Shown one piece after another: positions 40,501 through 45,897 of a DNA stretch of 54,477 nucleotides. How positions within the stretch are numbered: the first letter of the stretch is position 1; each line of letters begins with the position of its first letter. The position numbers were made by a program, and so were the translations under genes. Source of the stretch: a virus. Location of the stretch: positions 1 to 54,477 of IMG/VR virus record IMGVR_UViG_3300017956_000016; one strand, given 5' to 3'. The notes below the pieces were generated by a model. That model made no database searches. It had not been told where the DNA came from and worked only from the letters and a program-made list of their open reading frames with translations.

Positions 40501-43500
40501 GAAAACTCACCATCTTTACCATTGTTGCTGATCAGCTCATAAGTGGGAGGAATGGTCGCTGTATATCCACTACCAGGGATATCAACGGTAACATCTTCAA
40601 TACCAGACACCACCTTAACTTTGAAAGTCTTGTTGGTGTTGGCGGTGATGGGCTCAGAGTTGACAATGATTTCATCGCCAGCAATCAGATCATGATTCTC
40701 AGATGTTGTGATAACACCGTAGGGTCTATCGTTGATGATCTCCTTACTATATGACGTGACTGCAACACCTTTAATCGAATCGATGATTGCCGATGCGCCA
40801 AAACCACCTGTGCCTTCGTTGTCAAAGAAAATAGTGTCATTGACCTGATAAGATTGACCAGGGTTTTCAATAACGAAACCATCAATCTGTGCAGTTTCAA
40901 ACTGAGTAACAGTTTCAATGTCAATATCGACTTTGGACTCTGCAGAAACTTTCGGGAAGTAATCATAAATTTGCAGGGTTGCTTCCTCGGTCATCTCCAG
41001 AAGCTCTTGTTGCTCTAGAGCATCGATGATGCCATCCTGATTGCTATCTTGAATCTCAAAGATGATGGGCCAACCTTCATTCTCTGTCGTCAGGACATCA
41101 GACTCTTGGTTTGGTTGACGCTCAACATCGATATCAACCTCAACAAAAGGCACACGATATCTAACAACGTCTGTGGGGATGTTTTCTTGAGTTGCACCTT
41201 GAGACAGGTTCCAGGAGTCTGGGAGTGAGTTGAATGCTCCACCCAAGATGTATGGAAACTGAGGAATACCTGCATCAGAAGAGTCGATGGTTACAAAGTA
41301 TGCATAGGTGCCATCGGGATACTCTGGTGTTTTGCAGAAACGACCATTATACTGATCGAGATCACCAGACTGGAAGACATACTCATAGTCGGGCACAAAG
41401 GATCCAGCAGGATAGTCCGAAAGCAAAGGACCATCTACCCTAGCGGGGTTTGTATTGGTCAGAGCGTCATAGACGATCTCATCTTTCAGTTTGTAAGATG
41501 TGCGAAGTCTTCTGATACCACTGTTTTGGTCAGTGGGATCGCCATAACCATAAGGTCCATAAATCGGGTTGCCGTCATATGCCCAACCCAAGATTGGAGA
41601 GTGCTTATAGTTTGTCTCTAATTCTTGGAATCTATTCGTTTCTGCATTGAGGAAGACGTTATCGCCAACCACATAACGCAATTCCTTGGGGTCGGAGAGG
41701 TGGGCATATTCACCACCATATTGGTTGTTGAGACCAGTAAAGACGTAACCTCTAGCAACGTCATACTTGGAATTCAACTCATATTCAAAGTTTTTATTCC
41801 ATTCAAACACCTGCGCTTCAAACGTTGCAAAATCGCCAACTGCTTCAAGTCTAACAGTGGTGTTACCTTGGGTATAGTTAATACCTCTGTTTACGATCTC
41901 AATACCAATTACTTTACCAGCGTCTTCACCAGTAGTTGCAATAGTCGCCTTAGCAATAGCACCAAATCCATCACCGTTGATAATGACTCTAGGAGCAGTG
42001 GTATAACGTCTACCAGAGTTAATAGTAGCAATAGACACGATACGGCCATTCAGGACGATCGGTTGTGCTAGAGCACCTTCACCAGAGGTCACAGTGACCT
42101 TAGGAAGCGATGTGTAACCACTACCAGCATTAGTCAAAGTGACAGACTGGATAGGACCACGAATGTTTGCAATAGCAGTAGCACCCGTGCCACCACCACC
42201 AGTAATGGTGATGCTAGGTTGGGAAGTGAATCCACTACCAGGAGATGCAACCAGAATTCTGGTGATAACACCATTAGTAACCACAGCGGTGCCAGATGCA
42301 CCTGTGCCACCTCCACCAACGATGGAGATTAGTGGAGAAGTTTCATAACCACTACCACCATTTGTGACCTCAAAAGAGGATACGCTACCGTTAACGGTAA
42401 CAGTTGCAGACGCGCCAGCTCCACCACCACCTTCGATCAAGACTACTGGGGGAGCACCAGCATCATAGTCTTGACCAGGATTTGTAACACTAATACCAGT
42501 AAGAGGACCAAAGAGAATTGCCTCAGCAGACTTATATGTCCAAATAGAGACACCATTCACCCATGCACCAATAGCGGTGTTGGGTTTGATCACTTCTCTT
42601 TCTGAAACGGTATTAACAACCCTGGGGATCCTAACCAGTTTTCTCTGGTTACCAGGGATAAGTGCCGATCCAGTAAAGGGTCCAATCTTGTAGTTTGGCA
42701 GACCAGATGCTGCCACATACACAAAATTATTGTTAAAGAAGGAGTTTTGAATATTAGTCGTAAACTCGGTAACGACTCTATTGATTGCAGGTTCTGTTGA
42801 CTTACCTCTGTTGAGGTCAACGGAAAGCAGAATATTGCCAACAGGAACAATGTCGCTAGGGGTGTCGATTCTATACGAGAAAGTATATTCATCGATACGA
42901 GAAGAAACTTGGAATGTGCCGTTGTAAATAACTGGGTTTGCACCATAGATTGTGACGGTATCTTCCACAAGCAGACCGTGGGGTTGCTCTGTGGTAACAG
43001 TTGCAATCTGAAGAAGACCACCAGGCTCGATGTTATCGACCTGAATCAGTTTCTTAACATTGTAGAACCAGGATTCCAGTCTTTGCTCACCAGGGGAGTC
43101 GGATCCCAAAGCAGCAACGTTGAGTTTGTCACCTGGCAGGTAGTAAGATCCAGTATCATCCAGAACAGTGCCTGCTGCTTCAGCAATACCAAGCACACGC
43201 ATCTTCACTTCATTGCTTGTGCCTTTATTGGCATAAATGAAGATATTGGACGAAATCAAAGACCCTGGATCCCAATCTTCGACAACACCATTTTTAGATC
43301 TGGTGCATTCGATAAATTGGTTGAGTGATTTTTCCTTATACTGAACTTCTTCAGTCTCAGAAATAAAGAATGTGCCATTTCTCTCTGGCCATCCAATAGT
43401 GGAGTCAACAGTGATAATCTGATCTGTTGTAGTCAGAGGCTCGACAAGACGAGTGTTGTATGGGATTTTGAATGTCCCAACAAGTGTTTCCTCAGAAATG

Positions 43501-45893
43501 ACCAATTCGTAAATTGTATCTTCACCTTTAATGATGGAGATTGCATTTTCAACGAGTGCCGAAGCATATTTGACATCCTGGTCAACTTCGTCGGCATATT
43601 GGACGATCTCAGACTCAATTAGGTTTACTGCAGACCCAGAAACGATCTGACATCTCAAAATCGTGTCAACAACCCAAGTTGCAGCAGATGGAGAGATGAT
43701 TTGATCCTTTGGATAAGAAATATCGACTTCTTCACCAAACAGGACCTTAAACAGGAATTTGGCGCCAAGAGCAGTGCCCTTTGCCAAATAGAAGTCACGA
43801 ATATTCTTAATGACTTCTGTTGGGTTGACCTTGGTCGGATCTAACTCAATAGTGGGGAGATATTGCTTTCTAAACTTCTCAAACAGTTGATAGATGAAAA
43901 TTGCATCTAGGTTGTGGACAACCGACCCCACTGGGTGAGTTGAAATACGAGTTTGAGATTCTTTTGCAAAGATTTGGTTACCATAGTCATCATATTCAAC
44001 TGTGGAAGAGACTCCACGCACAATGCCATTAAAGGATGAAGGCACATACTTTCTGCCACTCTCTTCAATGACAAAACCAGTAACTTCATCATATCCAACG
44101 TCAACTGATGCTTTGGCAGCACTGGGCTCAGCAATAAAGATTTTGGGAGGGAATTGCTCAGAATATCCTGTGCCAAAGTTGGTAATGTTGATGTCAGTTA
44201 TCTCACCATTGAAAATAGTAGCAACAGCAGTGGCTCCTCTGCCGCCAACGGCATTGCCATATGCATCTTTTCTATCATCAACAATGTAGACGGATGGAGC
44301 ATCTTCATAACCCCTACCTCCAGTAAGAAGCTCGATATCGGTAACTGCACCAGATGCAACAGTTACATCAAGCACCTGAGCGCCTACTGGATCGATGACA
44401 CGGCATCTAGGAGGTGTTGTATACCCACGACCTCGGTTGGTAACTGTAACAGTAGCAATGCCACCATTGGAATCCAGAGAGCACTCTGCCTGAGCGCTAA
44501 TGCCGTCAGCAGGAGCAGGATCGATGTAAATAGTTGGAGGATTGGAATAAAATACGCCAGGGGCAGTGATGCCAATGCTATCAACATTTACGCGACCTTC
44601 GGAGTCGATAGTGGCATCGGTAATTCTACCACCACCAGGATTCTGGAAGTTAATAACTGGAATGAAGTCATATCCCGATCCAGAGTCGGTGATATTGATG
44701 CTGGTGACCTGACCAGTCGCATCATCAATTTCTATAGAAACCTGAGCTTGTCTGCCATTAGGGTTTGTAGGTGCAGTTACGGTTGGGATCGGGGGATTGT
44801 ATGATGTATACCCCTGACCACCAGCAATAAGATTGATATTCTTAATACCACCAACCAAACTATTAGCACAGGCAAATTCTCCTGTTGTGTCGGTCTGGAT
44901 AGTTACCCTAGGAGCAAATTCCAGTCTATATCCATTACCACCTTGCTTAACAAGGACTTTAGTCAGTTGGTTGTTTTCAACATTACAAACAGCACTTGCG
45001 CCAGATCCAAAACTGGCAGGCACAAATTCAACTGCTCGCACATGCATGGTATCCGAGGATCCCAATGCATACTTCATGACAAGGTTGTCATAATAAACGT
45101 TATATTGCTCAAACGGACGCTGGAGTTGACCAGTGCGGTTAACAATCAGACCAACGTCAGAAATGGGAGTATATGCTTCCCCATTCACCCTCAGAGGATA
45201 ATACTTAGACTGATCCCACTCAGACAGAGGAATCTCGTCCATGGTGACAACAACTTTGTCAGCAAAACCAACCAGATAGACGATGCTAGTGAATCCTTCG
45301 TCATCGCCACCTACAGGGACCCTAGGGGGGTCTGTAAAGACGATATCGGTGGCATCGACGGTATAGTCATCCCCAGGACGTAATGTTTGACCATAGACGG
45401 TCACGATGAGGTGATCTGCTGATGCAGCGCTTACTGGAGTGCCAAGATAGGTAAGCGGGAATCTACGACGAGTGCCATCAAACCCAAAATAAGGGTTTTC
45501 TAGGAATTGCTTCTTTTTGTCAAATTCAAACGGAGCAATACCAGGGGTCAGAATAGAGTCAGGACCACGAGTAGTAGACTCATAGTACATGATCTCATTA
45601 TCGACCATCAGGGTGCCATTTGTTTCCTGATAACCGTTAATGTCTTCAACAACGACCTCTGTGGAGTTTAGATCCACAGACTGCAGCACCGTAGTGCTAC
45701 TGGTCAAATTATCTGAGGTATATGTGCTAACATCCAACCACTTCAACAAGTCGTTGAGGATGTTGTATGGTCTGCCGATTTTCTCCTGGGATTTGTAATA
45801 TTCCTGGAGGAACGCGATAAGTTGTCTATCTTCCGACTTGATAAAGTCAGGAAACTGCTGCTCTACCCTGTCGGAAATTCTTAGTGTAGACAT
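25515..45893 (-). CDS. giant baseplate wedge protein, gp7-like, multi-domain
   Basis: An uninterrupted 6,792-residue ORF, starting five bases after gp6 in the position of T4 gene 7. N-terminus: FPDFIKSEDRQLIAFLQEYY at ~14-33. Residues ~690-715 (GAKFLFKVLFGEEVDI) and ~3540-3585 (NFSYVISSEIPITKWK, then HPAGFKLFGQ) resemble conserved parts of T4 gp7, which is only 1,032 residues. GSGY blocks occur at ~300-650, ~1138-1335 and ~3110-3325. Also seen are a YHYH domain (~1425-1545), a propeller-like region (~1855-2215), LamG-like domains (~2235-2425 and ~4735-4905), two CBM-like modules (~2661-2711 and ~2738-2788), Cys-containing helical repeats (~3980-5795), NGIIQEPGVSYEI-type modules (~160, ~3675, ~6385, ~6467) and an Ig-like end (~6682-6778). 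gp7 joins gp6, gp8, gp10 and gp25 in T4 wedges. The additions look like surface-exposed adhesive arms, which is inference. No frameshift or stop interrupts 20.4 kb, so it appears to be under selection as one protein. Confidence 0.85.
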   Translation of the reverse strand: MSTLRISDRVEQQFPDFIKSEDRQLIAFLQEYYKSQEKIGRPYNILNDLLKWLDVSTYTSDNLTSSTTVLQSVDLNSTEVVVEDINGYQETNGTLMVDNEIMYYESTTRGPDSILTPGIAPFEFDKKKQFLENPYFGFDGTRRRFPLTYLGTPVSAASADHLIVTVYGQTLRPGDDYTVDATDIVFTDPPRVPVGGDDEGFTSIVYLVGFADKVVVTMDEIPLSEWDQSKYYPLRVNGEAYTPISDVGLIVNRTGQLQRPFEQYNVYYDNLVMKYALGSSDTMHVRAVEFVPASFGSGASAVCNVENNQLTKVLVKQGGNGYRLEFAPRVTIQTDTTGEFACANSLVGGIKNINLIAGGQGYTSYNPPIPTVTAPTNPNGRQAQVSIEIDDATGQVTSINITDSGSGYDFIPVINFQNPGGGRITDATIDSEGRVNVDSIGITAPGVFYSNPPTIYIDPAPADGISAQAECSLDSNGGIATVTVTNRGRGYTTPPRCRVIDPVGAQVLDVTVASGAVTDIELLTGGRGYEDAPSVYIVDDRKDAYGNAVGGRGATAVATIFNGEITDINITNFGTGYSEQFPPKIFIAEPSAAKASVDVGYDEVTGFVIEESGRKYVPSSFNGIVRGVSSTVEYDDYGNQIFAKESQTRISTHPVGSVVHNLDAIFIYQLFEKFRKQYLPTIELDPTKVNPTEVIKNIRDFYLAKGTALGAKFLFKVLFGEEVDISYPKDQIISPSAATWVVDTILRCQIVSGSAVNLIESEIVQYADEVDQDVKYASALVENAISIIKGEDTIYELVISEETLVGTFKIPYNTRLVEPLTTTDQIITVDSTIGWPERNGTFFISETEEVQYKEKSLNQFIECTRSKNGVVEDWDPGSLISSNIFIYANKGTSNEVKMRVLGIAEAAGTVLDDTGSYYLPGDKLNVAALGSDSPGEQRLESWFYNVKKLIQVDNIEPGGLLQIATVTTEQPHGLLVEDTVTIYGANPVIYNGTFQVSSRIDEYTFSYRIDTPSDIVPVGNILLSVDLNRGKSTEPAINRVVTEFTTNIQNSFFNNNFVYVAASGLPNYKIGPFTGSALIPGNQRKLVRIPRVVNTVSEREVIKPNTAIGAWVNGVSIWTYKSAEAILFGPLTGISVTNPGQDYDAGAPPVVLIEGGGGAGASATVTVNGSVSSFEVTNGGSGYETSPLISIVGGGGTGASGTAVVTNGVITRILVASPGSGFTSQPSITITGGGGTGATAIANIRGPIQSVTLTNAGSGYTSLPKVTVTSGEGALAQPIVLNGRIVSIATINSGRRYTTAPRVIINGDGFGAIAKATIATTGEDAGKVIGIEIVNRGINYTQGNTTVRLEAVGDFATFEAQVFEWNKNFEYELNSKYDVARGYVFTGLNNQYGGEYAHLSDPKELRYVVGDNVFLNAETNRFQELETNYKHSPILGWAYDGNPIYGPYGYGDPTDQNSGIRRLRTSYKLKDEIVYDALTNTNPARVDGPLLSDYPAGSFVPDYEYVFQSGDLDQYNGRFCKTPEYPDGTYAYFVTIDSSDAGIPQFPYILGGAFNSLPDSWNLSQGATQENIPTDVVRYRVPFVEVDIDVERQPNQESDVLTTENEGWPIIFEIQDSNQDGIIDALEQQELLEMTEEATLQIYDYFPKVSAESKVDIDIETVTQFETAQIDGFVIENPGQSYQVNDTIFFDNEGTGGFGASAIIDSIKGVAVTSYSKEIINDRPYGVITTSENHDLIAGDEIIVNSEPITANTNKTFKVKVVSGIEDVTVDIPGSGYTATIPPTYELISNNGKDGEFSINLRSDGVADSFNIINSGNGFDINDPPQIRVSHPQSFTKTRYWLSEYLNDGGTLQVHDSTITSKREYYVCGSLEETEDDDMLGILAKFDVNGDVLWVRTLLPNNAGVKRMEFVSLYVDDTEENDAIYVAGQTYDPNNAAFNPDIWFGKYISERDAQNAPTGTLQWQKSIAGISGPARRDFVSDIYLDQNKSIYLVGYTDTNALDAMDIWVIQSNNDGDIKEKRKIASSNGDERIDQIKWISDDRFFFTGVNFDTDNLIYGEFFFDGANIEVDYVKQIPPIGGGYVRNSKFEIDEYGDVFICWDVFNNANSKFERIQFGKFTLSDVNNANAWKFIKTMTPQGDYTSINATGFHVDIFGNVVITTTIDYAEDRKATTIHSLKFDGTLQYESIIETTDQVGSRNKTSVVDNSGDIIVINERLVPEQFAVFRFDDASDDDYDTTKRNIGTFSIAVPGDASIDEAIYKFGTGSLKFTAPNRLLYADIDSSALNWTVAGWFNMATAQYAAQNTTPIFFDITEIDSSTGCQVRINGINGDADQGKVELDINGTQVGVSAANTYYTEFGSSAWVHIAIVKENTAVGVWDFTVFVNGNPAITYQSLIDVNVGDIAVGGDSSQTSSLCFQGNIDDVVMSGKAEFTDANAFTLPTEQFEVTSVDSDIVMVKIDRQHSTSRGTYTLTEATNHVNLTISEFTAGTWTQVTTQPAVDQWDLGAGGLQLLDFSDAPSLYTTVQTYTWTNTKETLSSKSSTVPVKNGQKMFVTPNVIPKFYIKDAGYSKIDNIFEFTLNQDAKFTKGSILQQVNDSGVVQAYGTIVDVPTGTTTNPGLGTTYKIGKIFGTFDNGELLQSTEATDVNTMDGKFVGIEEEDLWVTATAYATGDRVYYGGRIYEAQAGGTSGVTPPTHTTGAVSDGSITWVFIRTAGQFTIDIQEEPYPLPQWLGSDMERWDEGVLYPVGYRVFWKRNVYEVAVAGTSGDTAPVHLTGDASDGGVTWTWISTEEALSDYARFLGFDAGANYQVKILDVQPASSYIPGDVVALSSANITIDDQGADKEKVLTISGFASVKKVELVCTLKKDIKRSSSALTDLIYATSLTPHNYVVNEVLYTEGFVADEFNGSFFVQEVFGSREFIFKIRDTATGAPTFDQGTIASVNIYAKHPTINFIRNHQYVFDVSDGTNFGYYLSFAQDNQYKLEYSFNNITRVGTPGVSGVSSQPYVKFSAIGNVTNISYYFDPSRVGADSPVGSNSFIDVIKTPFDGTFKISEVVSQTEFKFPLLVEPETTNAEVQDDENGNPYSYYSTTSVKAIGPINTIKLVSPGGFYQKLPVVSDIASFRQIERIEIIDGGTEYQPGVYYQVPIAGDGEGGLATITVTLDDETGSGAITSAQVSDPGKGYTTASIDVDGITGILGPTLAGSGAALSVIIPSEGSGASVFLTGKNIGKIKRLKNNEFGFGYSHDYTLRPEISFPVNLQLFNTSILTEIKITDPGAGYTSAPAVVISGGGGTGAEAVAVVKNNRLNEIQIKNPGSGYSSEPVVTLKSEFNYVINLDLNYLQFNFPHGITTAAEVQLRADDVGSTTGILPKPSSVGLTSLVEGQIYYAIADGLDSDQLRFALTPEAAAAGDYITFLTQGEGRQTLLTEVFGGRAEAVVATSRFLAGEKIYQGSSPELASATGYVSTNTGWQSGPKILKIVNYTGNFAVGEKINGEVSKASGIIDNLSIAKGVLNIDSLTSTPGRFTDDVGKPSEIIQKIQDSFFYQNFSYVISSEIPITKWKKQILDNNHPAGFKLFGQLQLTGGKDVSGRRVGTEFIKQVNINEYSNVNQITSFGAAEPVYTDYNNTEVLFRNKRLTSSEEILTSIVKKIDDISGRFDGIEKTFPITVEGEQVIVNSNQLVITLNGVIQAPQSAYSVVGGQIVFDEPPKAASQVKYRTIRVATVPVYRIQLTDPQGIFPTIGQQVTGDFSEAYATVVDSGTFHIDVINITDGPFEISELIKRTTLFSAIVESVTLLNTEGIYKFGESITNFEGDTALVETTNIDEDGNLTDELLVSKTSGTARFETGIFDLKLNEYIYSATSKIVAQIIYISPYLDPNNGQPVDTLIINQGSTFFGLIYERLVAIQNPNIILDDISQSSITPVSVTDSSARINEDFLDFEEVRSTEVEYENLTGGSFAKGDQLRNRSIFYGNVTTNASNRAYDAARLIRLNKDEIIDRAEREIAVVHPDFYYPGDIQTNTTSRYRDAYRLLIKNIDKIIHNAYDDLKTQYPATPSGDKDGYLSDLRLWVETVALDLHSGGNLYSLQWINEYFTDTNTVSYDRNTSELLYALGQAKAYCESAITNNYGGLWTAVNSSDQAVGYVDESITADVSPGDPYGTPGTNTDNNDPESCADVRAALTTIYTWQDEALTAGNLLDIPASTKPSFTPNQEKCRRDVGYFVDAIANDVASGGEFNSQFFAENYFDETGNYLLNGLYGEVPESLTALLKARDMMYYAMNNLLFVKDLAVLNDPASYGGTAPGYTYDANYSAGNNTSLTNCLDIQQTVRELTNIITTSLAAENTHNLTGAISYTSEGVGGPKIVGLYADPTTAGGNNGIDAADLLLKNKEFIAAEGLFVYKTANPGFSISTGNDNDCLDDIKDVIEAIAYDIRYGGNSRIYDAGTYSIAYDNSTATPTEVTNIYAEVATIAKECLKNSATAHTVSGLVGNTFSVAVPVVSLDPGDSFVYVGSGKVSTASATHNVMSATYDEVNGTLSITVDGTPAFSNGSSVILQHLHFTHAGGDYFYPRVAVTGVHGKKQFFDVSITPDQSLTPCNTETALVDSLLSIYTLSYTNGNMSHATRTAPTEVIITDGGYQSGEVIRVTKFAYKDAEGGNKIFFAGQTLRGITSNATTPIKGSNSGLKWIYGGNITGAFQNGELITNSSLESNNVSISNVIYNTNIQNNTSSYSFTSGGSPYIRQATRSYDFGFEDGSFTIEGYFRFNSLTGTITLVDNRLDVSDTSAGYLIVSNSGNTVSWMRNGTAVSETTSAGLVVDTWYHISVSKDSETSTTKLFIDGAEVSSDADNNNYGISQECHVGSNAGGGDNLDGYLDNFLVRKGYADRTAAFTSPTITDFTRTGVVLGLNAQQGAVVGTGDVIATLSGTNISSATLGAVDYENKRITIEEIDLGNEIYRDSADIISANAAWIAEEAVGIMQAHYPDFVIPGDSAAAGSYGGTNICIRDTRDYIIPAIVQDLKEGGNYNVIVNARFYRNKGGDLKFIGSELLQTLYSWREVIKLCKYVINTASADLSGTYTTKLRIPHTLSGTTQVETRLDTLGDYIADELAPTGHRFRNAGDLIWKNRDYIAEETVGYIENLYTISLGGQTVNTLNIPDRNACIRDMKDYIIPALIADLQTGGNYQTQAAIDFYLNSDNEILFITDELQPMLEAFEFAKDLCMKAANNLLLGPGETAASNGAAALYQDEYYSAIYTSRSAYRDTTVTLDPEQFDQTRNQSDRYVDAANMIERNKHIIAKEAVGMMNDLSKFADFQVPGGRQNCVDDVVDILGALVHDLRFGGNAEIFEAGQLYIREDGFLSHIEGEEEATKTVFKFAKEMAILTIRNGFGRFNIDGHNDNSYTYESYERNGASDNRIAAARSIERNIRFIAEEAVLRGQAQYPSLVIPGGSENCMHDVADILYWMSWNLQNGGDNMMVTSAEYYVSSGNLQHITSQANESIWIFNTARDIAKQIYQGGNPTVSAGNTYSVTAISSAVSDTDVDDAVDALIQVLTDTVADPAGLNAQTYPKTVGGGYSGDLPNIWPCKYSGDLPIRDLTVTWDYSVGSTNQADWNQACGQQATAIDTLFDILIQGVDAGIAGNGLTYYGTTVTKTDGTYTAPTEYNQGSCYDVRQAIATIFDMYQTAFGAGTNSSKVDARLIHFNREAIKQRAYDQTVTFYPSYAGDADFADQVIDSVIYDIITRGNNAAFDKLSSWFDGDGNFIVYQNITRTHLIYHLTRIREYVKSIIYSPTSAGWQPYITTPGIYIPPNRPEWDQESTEFDMDSSINPFEFALERSIFPTEAKTTFVPSTDVVNLSTTYDEGFDWNTDPQLVVLTPTVPVGYDRAEFRVRINRANFFRRGDVVQYIPSSGSLLDGINQVYYYVLNADASFFEIGEFSTHDARYQSFALDTSDTNQHLFQVVVRSGVERETTTYGNPPTDTPYQGGFITADILYGTSSDVYGEIAAQSFNTAVVKETFTYIRVNNLTDPIISVFTNNERVYKDGDNTSIGTILQVNYYESNTYAILKVINKTGAAWVTGDVLVGEDSATEGTIELQTDRMLINVDLGDYANGDVIFKKADNTEADIVSYVNKSGAIISNESGRVVMDVETIQNSWESNDIIYGSLTDYILDLQGIYQPNGVIEVNDTIHGVSVIELDIAATFVESGLAATFRPGDEVTLLQGTVQKNPGFTATVTKYQPYDATTNPITPHKLWIANLQPVGLGETAAALNISGNNIGKFDVGTNFPSIYATVSNVTQTDYAAYGKVAAVEQSGITARVWLEQVVGEFYNNMSIRGDDGWSAAVTTASTLEGRVDRYFRGFDGVQTDFSLSIENGQAYFPDPAGHLLVFVNGILQPPNAAYTAFSDQIQFTEPPEVGSEFIGYYVGKLRQLDDISFEFDSLKSSFNLKLDGIFYSLTLTEGVSSATILPENNILISLNGIIQEPGVSYEIVGSRIIFSEVPRAGSTFVGFSYIGSDADVISATVVPPIETGDELNIEGEEFAREVALIESSNSLITFEYTGSVKGRNAEALADITLGQVISANITNPGDGYTSKPNVEVISSTGFDARVTPMMGISRIEVKSPGASYGAPLIAVQNTVEDDFVSPVGEPVNNGQDVYAGEATDYQGNPIVVEDGLVAILSSPVNVTVNQGQNAAFTVVAEFRRASDGAINTTTLNYQWQKKEYGQTAWTNIIGANASTFPTGVTTQQDDGDEYRVAITAAGATPVYSNSAILSVQIGTTIIANFSPAQIFDDA
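28600..33945 (-). repeat. Cys-containing helical repeat region in the giant protein
   Basis: In the giant reading frame this region encodes at least eight diverged copies of a helical unit. The core pattern is C..D..D.I.A...D...GGN, usually preceded by a helix like AANMIERNKHIIAKEAVG and followed by an aromatic-rich helix. Cores begin near residues 4061, 4216, 4417, 5001, 5160, 5320, 5451 and 5731. Later copies are spaced about 130-160 residues apart. A second, shorter class (SCADVRAALTTIYTW, NCLDIQQTVRELTNI, SCYDVRQAIATIFDM) lies near 4176, 4319 and 5666. A LamG-like domain (~4735-4905) interrupts the array. I do not know a named family for these repeats. Confidence 0.75.
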
Positions 45894-45897
45894 ATTC

